Shown here piece by piece: positions 8,190 through 16,827 of a stretch of DNA of 64,000 nucleotides. The first letter of the stretch is position 1. Every line of letters starts with the position of its first letter. The notes below the pieces were generated by a model. The model was not told the DNA's origin and did no database searches. It worked only from the letters and a program-made list of their open reading frames with translations. Source of the DNA: Aurantimonas endophytica (lineage in GTDB: Bacteria > Pseudomonadota > Alphaproteobacteria > Rhizobiales > Rhizobiaceae); the NCBI RefSeq assembly GCF_014196845.1, contig NZ_JACIEM010000001.1, forward strand, positions 124,001-188,000. The letters are read 5' to 3'. Position numbers and translations under genes: made by a program.

Positions 8190-9005
8190 GTGACACGATC
8201 TTCAATCGACCCGGCCGTGATCGTGGAGGCCGTCCGCGCCGGGATGCAGGCGATCGTCGCGCGAGCGGCGGCGGCAGGCGGAGTGACCTACAAATCCGAC
8301 CGGTCACCGGTGACGGAGGCGGACGAAGCCGCCGAGCGGGCGATCCTGGCCGTCATCGAAGCCGTCTCCGACGTTCCGATCGTCGCGGAGGAGCGGTTCG
8401 CTGCCGGCCTTGTGCCGGAGGTGGGCCGCCGCTTCCTGCTGATCGACCCGCTCGACGGCACCAAGAGCTTCATTGCCGGGACGCCGGACTACACGGTCAA
8501 TGTCGCGTTGATCGAGGCCGGGGTTCCGGTCTTCGGCTGCGTCGGGATTCCCGCGACGGGCGTCGTCTACCACGGCGGCGTCGGGTGTGCCCCGGTCGTG
8601 GAGCGTGAGAACGAGGTCCATGCGCTTGCCAACAGGCCGGCCCTGTCGGCGCTCGACGTCGTCGCCAGCCGCAGCCACCTGACGCCGCAGACCGAGGACT
8701 ATCTTGCCCGGATCACCGTCGGAGACCGGGTATCGATCGGTTCGTCGCTGAAATTCTGCTTGCTTGCCGAAGCCAAGGCCGATCTCTACCCGCGCTTCGG
8801 GCGGACGATGCAATGGGACACGGCGGCCGGGGACGCGATCCTGCGGGCAGCCGGTGGCCTGACCGTCCGCACCGACGGCATGCCGCTGCCGTACGGGCTG
8901 ACCGGGGCGCCGGGCGAGGACCTGTTCGCCAACCCTGATTTCATCGCCGTCGGCGACCGGTCGCTGCTGCGACGCGCCGCCATCCTGCCGGCGACGGATC
9001 AGTAG
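8190..9005 (+). CDS. cysQ: 3'(2'),5'-bisphosphate nucleotidase / inositol monophosphatase family
   Basis: A 271-residue CysQ-type phosphatase that removes the 3'-phosphate from PAP(S), recycling sulfate-activation by-products. Metal-binding motifs of the family are clear: EER (IVAEERF), DPLDGTKSFIAG and WDTAAGDAILRAAGG. The GTG at 8190 is chosen because AAAGGA lies five bases upstream; an earlier ATG at 8109 would add an unconserved tail. It converges on the sugar-transferase gene, overlapping its stop by seven bases. Activity on related substrates such as inositol phosphate cannot be excluded. Confidence 0.85.
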   Translation: MTRSSIDPAVIVEAVRAGMQAIVARAAAAGGVTYKSDRSPVTEADEAAERAILAVIEAVSDVPIVAEERFAAGLVPEVGRRFLLIDPLDGTKSFIAGTPDYTVNVALIEAGVPVFGCVGIPATGVVYHGGVGCAPVVERENEVHALANRPALSALDVVASRSHLTPQTEDYLARITVGDRVSIGSSLKFCLLAEAKADLYPRFGRTMQWDTAAGDAILRAAGGLTVRTDGMPLPYGLTGAPGEDLFANPDFIAVGDRSLLRRAAILPATDQ

Positions 9006-10534
9006 GCGGATTCCGACTTCAGCAGGCTGATCGGCGTCATGGCCAGAATGTAGAGGTCGAGGAGCAGCGACCAGTTCTCGATATAATAGAGGTCGTGCTC
9101 GAAGCGCATCTCCAGTTTTTCGGGACTGTCGATCTCGCCGCGCCATCCCTTGATCTGCGCCCAGCCGGTGATGCCCGGCTTGACCTTGTGACGGCCGAAA
9201 TAACCGTCGACGATCTGCACGAAGGTCTCGTTGCGGCTGGAGATGGCGTGGACGGCGTGCGGGCGTGGGCCGACCAGCGAAAGCTCCCCGCGCAGCACGT
9301 TGAACAGCTGCGGCAGCTCGTCGATCGACGTCTTGCGGATGAATCGGCCGACGCGGGTGACACGCCTGTCGTTTCGGGTGACGATCTGCCGGGCGAGGGG
9401 ATCCGACATCTCGTGAAAGAGCGAGCGGAACTTGTAGATCTCGACGATCTGGTTGTTGAAGCCGTGGCGCTTCTGGCGAAACAGCACCGGCCCGCGCGAG
9501 TCGAGCTTGATCGCGAGGGCGGTGGCAAGCATCACCGGGGACAGGACGAGCAGCGCCAGGCTGGCGAAGATCACATCGAACACCCGCTTGCCGACCCGGT
9601 CCCAGTCCGCCAGCGGCTGGTCGAACACGTCGATCAGGGGAATGTCGCCGACGAAGGAATAGGTGCGCGGCCGAAACCGCAGCTGCGCCGAATGCGCCGA
9701 CAGGCGGATGTCCAGCGGTAACACCCACAGATGCTTGAGCATGGATAGCAGGCGCTCTTCCGCCGAGAGGGGCAGCGTCACGATCAGCATGTCGATGCGC
9801 GCGAGCCGGGCGAACTCCACCAGTTCGCGGATGTTGCCGAGCTTGGGATAGCCGGCGACGATCGGGGGCGAGCGTGAATCGTCACGGTCGTCGAAGATGC
9901 CGCAGATCCGGATGTCGCTGTCCTGCTGGCTTTCCAGGCTGCGGATCAGCGTCTCGGCGCCCTTGCCGCCGCCGACGACGACCGCCCGTCGTTCCATCCG
10001 GCCGTTCCTCGCCCAGCGGCGGATCTTGGCGCGAAGCACGAAGCGGCCGACGAACAGCGTCGCCAGTCCGGCGACGAGCCAGGTGCCGAGCCAGACGCGC
10101 GAATAGGCGCCGTCGTTGAACAGGAAGAACAGGGCCGCCGTGAGCAGCGAGAGCGTTCCCACCCACGCCACAGCAACCCGCCAGAACTGCGCAAGGCTAC
10201 CCTTGAGGACGGCCAGATCGTAACCGTCCAGAATGCCGATTGCGACGACACCGGCGGCTGCGCCCAGCACGGAAAGGATGAGATAGGACAGCCAGAGATA
10301 ACTGGACGAGCCGACATAGAGGAAGAAGACCAGCAGGCCGAGCCCCATCAGCAGCGCGAACTCGATGACGCGCCAGACGCCCGCAAGCAGGCGCGGCGTG
10401 ATGAAATCGTTCTGGTACTGCAGAGCGGCGCGCGCCGCGAAAGCATTGAGCGCGGTCGTTTCGTCGGAAGTCTCGGACCGGAATGACCGCAAGGCCTCCC
10501 GGGTGAACGGCAGGCCGTCCTCCATGTTCGTCAT
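8999..10534 (-). CDS. Exopolysaccharide polyprenyl glycosylphosphotransferase
   Basis: A 511-residue membrane protein that starts polysaccharide synthesis by moving a sugar-1-phosphate onto undecaprenyl phosphate. The N-terminal half has four to five membrane helices and a CoA-binding-type Rossmann region (VVVGGGKGAETLIRSLE). The C-terminal 190 residues form the bacterial sugar transferase domain: one membrane segment, then FRQKRHGFNNQIVEIYKFRS, SIDELPQLFNVLRGELSLVGPRP and PGITGWAQI. The start is the ATG at 10534 (an alternative is three codons later). It is the long WcaJ-like kind, unlike the short enzyme at 13.7 kb. Confidence 0.92.
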   Translation of the reverse strand: MTNMEDGLPFTREALRSFRSETSDETTALNAFAARAALQYQNDFITPRLLAGVWRVIEFALLMGLGLLVFFLYVGSSSYLWLSYLILSVLGAAAGVVAIGILDGYDLAVLKGSLAQFWRVAVAWVGTLSLLTAALFFLFNDGAYSRVWLGTWLVAGLATLFVGRFVLRAKIRRWARNGRMERRAVVVGGGKGAETLIRSLESQQDSDIRICGIFDDRDDSRSPPIVAGYPKLGNIRELVEFARLARIDMLIVTLPLSAEERLLSMLKHLWVLPLDIRLSAHSAQLRFRPRTYSFVGDIPLIDVFDQPLADWDRVGKRVFDVIFASLALLVLSPVMLATALAIKLDSRGPVLFRQKRHGFNNQIVEIYKFRSLFHEMSDPLARQIVTRNDRRVTRVGRFIRKTSIDELPQLFNVLRGELSLVGPRPHAVHAISSRNETFVQIVDGYFGRHKVKPGITGWAQIKGWRGEIDSPEKLEMRFEHDLYYIENWSLLLDLYILAMTPISLLKSESAY

Positions 10535-10771
10535 GTGCCTTTGCTTCCGCGAAAGAACCCGGCGCGCGCCGACAGCCGTCGCTCGCGGCGCGGGTATGAG
10601 CCTGCCGGCCGGCACATTGGCACGAGGCGGCTAAGATTGCGTTGCTCAGCAGCGACGCATTCGAGGAAGTGGCTGGTTCCGTGCACCCTTTCGCGCATGG
10701 CGTTGCGGTCGCTGCTGATCGCCGCCAGCGCTGCGGATAACGGTTGCCGGGCCGGCCGCCGGATCGCGGCT

Positions 10772-11335
10772 CTAGAGCCAGCGCTCGCGAATGTAGAGCG
10801 TATCGCCGGGCACGATCGGGTCGGATGTCAGGACCCGCCCGGTCAGGATGCGTTCGCCGACCTGCCGCGTGATGTCCACCGATTCCTGCTCTGCCCGGGC
10901 CGTGAATCCGCCGGCGATGGCAATCGCCTTCTGTACGGTCATACCGGGGACGTAGGTGTACTGTCCGCCTGTCGTGACCTCGCCCATGATGAAGAACGGA
11001 CGATACTGGTCGATCTGGACGGTGACGTCGGGATCGCGCAGGTATCCGCCCCGCAATTGGTCGGCAAGGGCCTGTTCGAGTTGCTGCGTCGTGCGGCCAC
11101 GGGCCGGCACCGAGCCGACCAGCGGGAACGCGATATATCCCCCTTTGTCGACAGGGTAGGCATTGGTCAGACCTTCCTGCTCGAACACCGTGACCCGCAG
11201 GATATCGCCGCTGTCCAGACGATAGGGCTGGTTGAGAACGGCGTGGAAGGCTGGCGGAACCGGCTTGTAGGAAGCGCATCCCGGCAGCGACGCCATCATC
11301 ACGCCGATCAGCGCCAAGGTCGTCTTTCGCATCAT
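10772..11335 (-). CDS. Polysaccharide export lipoprotein (Wza-like)
   Basis: A 187-residue outer-membrane export protein. It begins with a lipoprotein signal ending in SLPGC (Cys 20). The polysaccharide export domain follows (YRLDSGDILRVTVFEQEGLTN), then an SLBB-type region (FFIMGEVTTGGQYTYVPGMTVQKAIAIAGGFT). It is much shorter than E. coli Wza (379) and lacks the C-terminal barrel helix, as is usual in rhizobia. Two ATG codons in a row start the gene. It lies 237 bp upstream of the glycosylphosphotransferase gene on the same strand. Confidence 0.9.
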   Translation of the reverse strand: MMRKTTLALIGVMMASLPGCASYKPVPPAFHAVLNQPYRLDSGDILRVTVFEQEGLTNAYPVDKGGYIAFPLVGSVPARGRTTQQLEQALADQLRGGYLRDPDVTVQIDQYRPFFIMGEVTTGGQYTYVPGMTVQKAIAIAGGFTARAEQESVDITRQVGERILTGRVLTSDPIVPGDTLYIRERWL

Positions 11336-11648
11336 GTCCGTTCCGTCGGTTCCCGCCCGGGGCAGCAGGCAGCTCGGTTCATGTTGATAATTCGTTATGG
11401 TTAACCGCCGGTAAAACTGACAACCGACGGAGCCTCCGCTGCTTGCGCGCCGAGCATCGCGCAAGTTGCGATCGCTGTCGTTCCCTCACGTCGACGAGGG
11501 CAGATGACATCGTCGCCCGCTCTCCGTGGATGACGGAGCGGGCATCGCATCGCCACAATCGGCTGTCAGGCCGCCACCTTCGACATAGGTACGAGGCGCG
11601 CTGCCTTGACACCCGCTCGCGATCTGCGCTTTCGAAGCGCCGGGGCGG
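11336..11648. other. Divergent intergenic region of the polysaccharide locus
   Basis: This 313-base region separates the divergent Wza-like and GT25 genes and should hold promoters for both. An AT-rich patch at 11385-11416 contains a CtrA-like box. A perfect TTGACA -35 element lies at 11606-11611 on the plus strand, 17 bases before a weak CTTTCG. No gene was recognised here. Confidence 0.4.
11400..11415 (-). promoter_or_regulatory. CtrA-like binding box
   Basis: Read on the minus strand the sequence is TTTA-CCGGCGG-TTAAC, one mismatch from the alphaproteobacterial CtrA consensus TTAA-N7-TTAAC. It lies about 65 bases upstream of the Wza-like start. Single matches of this length can occur by chance. 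Confidence 0.3.
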
Positions 11649-12434
11649 ATGAAGCTGCCCCCCGCAGGTGAAGGTCGTGGCTTGAAGATCGCCTATTACG
11701 TCATCAATCTCGACCGTTCTCCCGACAGGCTCGCGGCCATCTCCGCAGATGCGGCCGGCAGCGGACTGCAGTTGCAACGTGTACCGGCCGTGGATGGCGC
11801 ACTTGTTCCCGCCGAGGAGCGACGACGCGTCCTGGACGAGGCGGGGTTCAGGCGCCTGCATGGCAAGATTCCGATGGATGGCGAGTATGGTTGCTATGCC
11901 AGCCATCTCGACGCCTTCGAGGAGTTTCTCGCCGGCGATGCCGACGCGGCGGTGATATTCGAGGACGATGTCCGCCCGACCAGCGATTTCCTGCCGGTCG
12001 TCGAGGCCATCGTCGCGGTGGACGACTGGGACCTCGTCAAGCTCATGCATCACCGGATGCCGGCTCTCCGCTCGCGGCGCTCGCTCGGTGGGGGCCGCGA
12101 GCTGGGTCTCGCCTGGTTCGGCCCGACCGGCAGTTCGGCATGCTATCTGATCAACCGGCGGGCTGCCGAGGTCCTGCGGCTGCATCTCGTGCCCATGCGT
12201 CTGCCTTACGACGTCGCGCTGGAGCGCGGCTGGGCGCTCGGCCTCCGCGTCCGCCATGTCCGCCCTGACCTGGTGACCAGCAATGCGGCGACCAAGAAGA
12301 GCCTGATCGGCGGCACCAAGAAATACGCCGCGGCGCGGCTGGCCCCGTGGCGGCGGGTGACGACGCTGGCGTTCCGGACGTCGGAACTGTTCCGCCGCAC
12401 ATTCTATGCGGCCCGGGCGCGAGACCGCTCGTGA
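11649..12434 (+). CDS. Glycosyltransferase family 25 protein
   Basis: A 261-residue GT25/LPS-type glycosyltransferase that moves a nucleotide sugar onto a lipopolysaccharide or capsule acceptor. The family opening (KIAYYVINLDRSPDRLAAI) and the metal-binding acidic motif (AVIFEDDVRP) are present, followed by GPTGSSACYLINRRAA. The conserved domain begins at codon 13; a TTG at 11682 with an AAGG ribosome-binding site could be the true start, giving 250 residues. Its stop overlaps the GTG of the next gene, so the two are coupled. A second GT25 lies at 44.8 kb. Confidence 0.88.
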   Translation: MKLPPAGEGRGLKIAYYVINLDRSPDRLAAISADAAGSGLQLQRVPAVDGALVPAEERRRVLDEAGFRRLHGKIPMDGEYGCYASHLDAFEEFLAGDADAAVIFEDDVRPTSDFLPVVEAIVAVDDWDLVKLMHHRMPALRSRRSLGGGRELGLAWFGPTGSSACYLINRRAAEVLRLHLVPMRLPYDVALERGWALGLRVRHVRPDLVTSNAATKKSLIGGTKKYAAARLAPWRRVTTLAFRTSELFRRTFYAARARDRS

Positions 12435-13681
12435 TCAAGCGATGGCTCCTCGCCCGGCGGCCGTTCGACTCGCCCTTCCTGACCCTCGGCGTGGTATTGC
12501 TGGTGCTCGGCAACCCGTTCGCCAAATGGGTCTTCAGCCTGTTCGGCCTGATCGGGGTCAATCTCGGCTTCGCCCGTCACCGCACCTGGCGCTACGCCGA
12601 CCCGGCCTTCTCCTGGATCATCGTCTGCTATGTCGCCTGGACGGCCTTCCTCGTGGTCGCCCGCGACGAACCGATCCTCGACAACCGCTTCCTGACCTAT
12701 AGCGGGATCATCTTGGGCTTCGTGTTCCTGCCGATGTCGATCAGCCTGATCCGGCAGCCGCTCGACACGCTGATCCTCGGCTCCCGCCTCGCGATCCTTG
12801 CCGTGCTGGCGCTGATTCCCTTCGATCCGCTGCTGAACGACAATCGGCTCGGGCTCGGGCTCAACGAGGCGATCCTCGCCTTTCTCGTCGCGGTGGCGGG
12901 TCTGGCGGCGCGGATGGAGGCGCGGCGGCCGGAACCCTATCTGCCCAACAGCCGGCTGTGGACCTACGTCTCGCTCGTCCCGGTGCTGCTCACCGGCACG
13001 CGGGCGGCCTGGTTCGTCTACGTTCTCGTCGCTGTCTTCGATCTCCTTTCGCTTCTGCCGCGCTGGCGCGAAGTCCCCCCGCGGTTGCGCTGGCTGGCGT
13101 TGCCGGCCGTCGCCGTTGCCCTGGCGGTCGCGATCCCGGCGGCTTCCCTCGTCGAGAACCGCTGGGACGCAGGCCTGAAGGAAATTCAGCGGCTGGAGGA
13201 GACCGGCGTCGCGACCGGGTCGGTGGACGTCCGGGCGGTCATGTGGGCCGGATCCCTCGCCGTCATCGCCGACAACCCCGTGTCGGGCGTCGGCAGCACC
13301 AAGCGGGTGGCGGCGGTCTCCGCGGCCGTGGCATCCGGCAACGCCGGCTATGTCGGCAGCTTCACCCATCTCCACAACATGTTTCTCGACGAGGCGACAT
13401 CCAACGGGCTGGTCGGCCTCGGCCTTCTTCTCGGGATCTTCGGCGTGTTCCTGTTCCAGGTGACCCGGGCGGCGCCCGGCGGACGGGTCGTCGAGACGTC
13501 CTACGCCTTCGTGTTCCTCGTCGTCACCTTCGGTTCGTTCCATGGGGTGCTGCTGAACGAATGGATGGTGCTGTCGACGTTCTCGTTCATGACGCTGGTG
13601 CTCGTCTCGATCCGGCGCGAAGCCTTCCGGCTTCGCTACTCGACCCGTCCGCCGGTCCGTATGGCTCAGCGCAGCCGCTAG
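12431..13681 (+). CDS. O-antigen ligase / polysaccharide polymerase family protein
   Basis: A 416-residue polytopic membrane protein with about ten hydrophobic helices and a large periplasmic loop near residues 240-330, the architecture of the Wzy_C/O-antigen ligase family. It either joins glycan to lipid A core or polymerises repeat units; sequence alone does not decide. The GTG start overlaps the preceding TGA (GTGA), indicating translational coupling to the GT25. Its TAG stop overlaps the stop of the convergent sugar transferase (CTAG). Confidence 0.82.
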   Translation: MIKRWLLARRPFDSPFLTLGVVLLVLGNPFAKWVFSLFGLIGVNLGFARHRTWRYADPAFSWIIVCYVAWTAFLVVARDEPILDNRFLTYSGIILGFVFLPMSISLIRQPLDTLILGSRLAILAVLALIPFDPLLNDNRLGLGLNEAILAFLVAVAGLAARMEARRPEPYLPNSRLWTYVSLVPVLLTGTRAAWFVYVLVAVFDLLSLLPRWREVPPRLRWLALPAVAVALAVAIPAASLVENRWDAGLKEIQRLEETGVATGSVDVRAVMWAGSLAVIADNPVSGVGSTKRVAAVSAAVASGNAGYVGSFTHLHNMFLDEATSNGLVGLGLLLGIFGVFLFQVTRAAPGGRVVETSYAFVFLVVTFGSFHGVLLNEWMVLSTFSFMTLVLVSIRREAFRLRYSTRPPVRMAQRSR

Positions 13682-14232
13682 AGAGCGACCCGGTCGCCGC
13701 GGCCGGCGCCGATAAAGGTCTGTACCAGGAGCCTTAGGTCTCCAGCGAAAGATCGCGACGCCGCGTATTCTGCGTCGATCCGCGCCAGGCGCTCGGGATC
13801 CGACATGTCGACGCCCAGCACCTGCGCCCGGCCGGTTATGCCGGGCCGCAGCGCGAAGACGCCGCGCCGTTCGCGCGCGGCAATCAGCTCGGCCTGCACC
13901 GGCAGGCAGGGACGGGGGCCGACGAGGCTCATCTCGCCCTTCAGGACGTTCCACAATTGCGGCAGCTCGTCGAGCTTGACCCGCCGCAGCCAGCGGCCGA
14001 GCCGCGTGATGCTCGCGGCTTGCGCATGATGTGTCGCCACGTGCGGCGTGCCCTCGGCCATCGTCCTCAGCTTGCAGCAGCGAAACCGCTGCTGCCCGCG
14101 GCCAACCCGCTCCTGCAGGAAGAGGCCGGGCCCGGGCGAGCTCAGGCGGATAACGACGACCAGCACCAGGATCAGCCATCCGAAGAGCAGCAGCCCGGCC
14201 GCGCTGACGGTGAAATCGAATAGTCGTTTCAT
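13678..14232 (-). CDS. Short undecaprenyl-phosphate sugar-1-phosphate transferase (ExoY/PglC-like)
   Basis: A 184-residue monotopic phosphoglycosyltransferase. One N-terminal membrane segment ([20 protein letters not shown]) is followed by the catalytic core: [48 protein letters not shown] and [12 protein letters not shown]. It lacks the N-terminal half of the 511-residue relative at 9 kb. The start is the ATG before KRLFDF. With two such enzymes close together, the locus may start two different glycans. Confidence 0.92.
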   Translation of the reverse strand: MKRLFDFTVSAAGLLLFGWLILVLVVVIRLSSPGPGLFLQERVGRGQQRFRCCKLRTMAEGTPHVATHHAQAASITRLGRWLRRVKLDELPQLWNVLKGEMSLVGPRPCLPVQAELIAARERRGVFALRPGITGRAQVLGVDMSDPERLARIDAEYAASRSFAGDLRLLVQTFIGAGRGDRVAL

Positions 14233-14367
14233 CAAGCCGTTCCGGCGAAGGATCGAGTGAAGGCGCCTGTCGGCCGACCGGCACGGGACCGAGCCGCCTT
14301 GCCGGCGCGCCCCCGTTCCTGCTCTAGAGTCTCGGGGCTCGCCTGACCAGACACACGGGACATCTCC

Positions 14368-15300
14368 ATGCGCATCCTGCTCACCGGCTCGAGCGGCTTC
14401 GTCGGCCGGCACCTGCACCCCTGGCTGCGGGCGCGCGGCCATGACGTGGTCGCCCTGGCGCGCGGTGCGGGCGCGCCCGGCCCCGACACGATCCAGGGTC
14501 CGGCCGACATCGCCGATATCGAATTATGGCGATCCTGGCCCAGCGATATCGAGGCCATCGTGCATCTGGCTGCACTCAACCCTGGCCGCGGCGACGCGGC
14601 CGCCAACGACCTGCCGGCGATCCGCCGTGCGAATGTCGAGGGTACCGCCGCACTGGCCCGCCGCGCCGGTCGCGAAGGGGTCGGGCGGGTGGTTTTCGTC
14701 GGCACCGCCCATGTGCACGCCCCACGCGACGGATTGATCCGCGAGAGCGATCCGCTGGCTCCGGCCAACGCCTATGCAATATCGAAAGCTGAAGCGGAGG
14801 TGGTGTTCTGGCACGCCCTTGCCGGCACCGGGACGCAGGGCTGCGTGCTGCGGCCCGCGCCGGTCTATGGCGCCGGCGCCAGAGGTAGTTTTGGGACGTT
14901 GCTGGGGCTCGCCCGCCGCAAGCTGCCGCTGCCGCTGGACGGGTTCGGCGGGCCTCGCAGCCTTGTCGCCGTCGATCAGCTCTGCACTGCGATCGCGCTC
15001 TCCCTGGAGCTGTCGGCTGCGGAGGGCGAGACGTTCCTTGTCGCTGATGACGGGCCCCTGGCCCCCGCCGATATCGTGCGCGCCTTGCGCGGGGGCTGGG
15101 GACGCCCTGCGATGGTCCTGCCCGCCCCGGCGGCCATGATGGCGATCGCGGCCGGCTGGACGGGCAAGGCGGCCCGCTGGCGGGAGCTCTCGACGCCCTT
15201 CGTCATCGATACCGGCCATCTGCAGGACAAGTTGGGCTGGGAACCTGGAGCCAATACCGCCGAGCGGCTGAAGCACATGGCCGCGACGGGAGTTCTCTGA
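14368..15300 (+). CDS. NAD-dependent sugar epimerase/dehydratase (extended SDR)
   Basis: A 310-residue extended SDR. The N-terminal nucleotide-binding motif is GSSGFVGRHL (residues 7-16) and the catalytic pair is Y136/K140 (YAISK). The substrate is probably a nucleotide or lipid-linked sugar, by family and by its place in a polysaccharide locus; the exact reaction is not determined. It is divergent from the short sugar transferase (135 bp between starts). Confidence 0.87.
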   Translation: MRILLTGSSGFVGRHLHPWLRARGHDVVALARGAGAPGPDTIQGPADIADIELWRSWPSDIEAIVHLAALNPGRGDAAANDLPAIRRANVEGTAALARRAGREGVGRVVFVGTAHVHAPRDGLIRESDPLAPANAYAISKAEAEVVFWHALAGTGTQGCVLRPAPVYGAGARGSFGTLLGLARRKLPLPLDGFGGPRSLVAVDQLCTAIALSLELSAAEGETFLVADDGPLAPADIVRALRGGWGRPAMVLPAPAAMMAIAAGWTGKAARWRELSTPFVIDTGHLQDKLGWEPGANTAERLKHMAATGVL

Positions 15301-15316
15301 GCGGCGTCGCCGGCGG

Positions 15317-15526
15317 CTAGCGCCGTGGCGCCGTCTCCATCCATTTGATCACCAGCATGGCCGGCAGGATCCAGAGGAGGCCGGTGAACAGGAAATAGGC
15401 GAGATGGACCCAGCCGCTCGACTCGGCGAGATAGACCGTTGCGAAGGCGGTGGCGAGGACGGCGTAGACGACGACCAGCACGATCAGGATGATCGCGCCG
15501 AGGAATTTCTTGAGCCTGACGGGCAT
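15317..15526 (-). CDS. DUF2842 small membrane protein
   Basis: A 69-residue protein with two membrane helices (about 8-32 and 40-60) and basic ends, matching alphaproteobacterial DUF2842 proteins of unknown function. In related genomes it often lies next to respiratory or heme genes; here it is divergent from ctaA across 150 bp. The sequence ends IKWMETAPRR, typical of the family. Confidence 0.85.
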   Translation of the reverse strand: MPVRLKKFLGAIILIVLVVVYAVLATAFATVYLAESSGWVHLAYFLFTGLLWILPAMLVIKWMETAPRR

Positions 15527-15678
15527 GGGGGGCCTTCCACTGACGATCGCGCTCGCAGCACTCTGCCTTCGACGGCGCGCGCCGCCCCTCTATGAACGCC
15601 GGGGCCGCCTCTTTCCAGTGGGCCGCCTGCGACCTTCACGCCCTTGATCCGCCGCAAGCTGCGTGCAATTCGACCGGC

Positions 15679-16770
15679 ATGAACACATTGGCCTCTTCCG
15701 TCGCCGCGCCGTCCGAGGCGTCTCCCCGTGATCGTGACCGCTCGGCCATCCGCGCCTGGCTCTACACGGTCGCCCTTGTGATCTTCGCCCTGATCGTCGT
15801 CGGCGGCGCGACGCGCCTGACAGAATCGGGCCTGTCGATCACCGAATGGAAGCCGATCCACGGCGTCGTGCCGCCGCTGTCGGTGGAGGAGTGGCAGGAG
15901 GAATTCGACCTCTACCGGCAGATCCCGCAATACCAGCAGATCAACCGCGGCATGAGCCTCGACGAGTTCAAGACTATCTATTGGTGGGAATGGGCGCATC
16001 GCTTCCTCGCGCGCGGCGTCGGCATCGTCTTCGCCATCCCGCTGGCTTTCTTCTGGCTCACCGGCCGCATCGAGCCGTTCCTGAAGCCGCGACTCCTCGG
16101 CATCCTCGCCCTCGGCGCGCTGCAGGGCGGCATCGGCTGGTGGATGGTCGCCTCGGGCCTCAGCGTGCGGACCGACGTTAGCCAGTACCGGCTCGCGATG
16201 CATCTGACGCTTGCCTGCGTCATCTTCGCTGCGATCATCTGGGTAGCCCGGGGCCTTGCTCGACCGCGCTTCGATGCGCCGCCGTCGCGGGGATCGATCG
16301 GCGTCGCCGGCCTGATCCTCTTCCTCACCTTCGTCCAGATCTACCTGGGCGGTCTTGTCGCCGGGCTGAACGCCGGCCTGACCTTCAACACCTGGCCGCT
16401 GATGGATGGCGCCTGGGTCCCGAGCGGTCTGCTGAACATGCAGCCGGCATGGCGGAATTTCTTCGAGAACGTGATGACGGTGCAGTTCGTCCACCGGGTC
16501 GGCGCGTACACGCTGTTCGCTGTGGTGGCGCTTCACGCCGTGGCCTCACTGGTCCTGGCGCCGGGGACGCGGCACGCAAAGGTCGCCGTGGTGCTGTTCT
16601 TCCTGGTGCTGGCGCAAGCCTTGATCGGCATCGTCACACTGCTGCTCGCCGTGCCGATCGGCTGGGGCCTGGCGCATCAGGCCGGCGGCGTCGTCGTGCT
16701 GGCTATGGCCGTCGTCCATCTGCGCAGCCTGAAGGGCGAATATCCCGAGCGCGCATACCTCGCGCAGTAG
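15679..16770 (+). CDS. ctaA: Heme A synthase
   Basis: A 363-residue inner-membrane enzyme that oxidises the C8 methyl of heme O to give heme A for aa3-type cytochrome oxidase. About eight membrane helices are present, with the conserved histidines in [29 protein letters not shown] and LAHQAGG and the motif [18 protein letters not shown]. It belongs to the alphaproteobacterial (type 2) group. The ATG at 15679 is used; an in-frame ATG 29 codons earlier would add an unconserved tail. It converges on argC. Confidence 0.95.
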   Translation: MNTLASSVAAPSEASPRDRDRSAIRAWLYTVALVIFALIVVGGATRLTESGLSITEWKPIHGVVPPLSVEEWQEEFDLYRQIPQYQQINRGMSLDEFKTIYWWEWAHRFLARGVGIVFAIPLAFFWLTGRIEPFLKPRLLGILALGALQGGIGWWMVASGLSVRTDVSQYRLAMHLTLACVIFAAIIWVARGLARPRFDAPPSRGSIGVAGLILFLTFVQIYLGGLVAGLNAGLTFNTWPLMDGAWVPSGLLNMQPAWRNFFENVMTVQFVHRVGAYTLFAVVALHAVASLVLAPGTRHAKVAVVLFFLVLAQALIGIVTLLLAVPIGWGLAHQAGGVVVLAMAVVHLRSLKGEYPERAYLAQ

Positions 16771-16777
16771 CAGACAG

Positions 16778-16820
16778 GTCGGCGAAGCCTCGAACGGTCG
16801 GGGCTCGACGCTTCGCCGAC
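16778..16820. terminator. Hairpin between convergent ctaA and argC
   Basis: An 11-bp perfect inverted repeat (GTCGGCGAAGC / GCTTCGCCGAC) with a 21-base loop lies between the two convergent stops. It has no T-run on either side, so it may only stabilise 3' ends or act as a weak two-way terminator. Confidence 0.4.
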
Positions 16821-16827
16821 AGCGACA

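Noticed and set aside
12404-14284. Long minus-strand frame opposite the O-antigen ligase gene
   Set aside because: Low-complexity Arg/Glu/Gly product, no ribosome-binding site, and it overlaps two well-supported genes.
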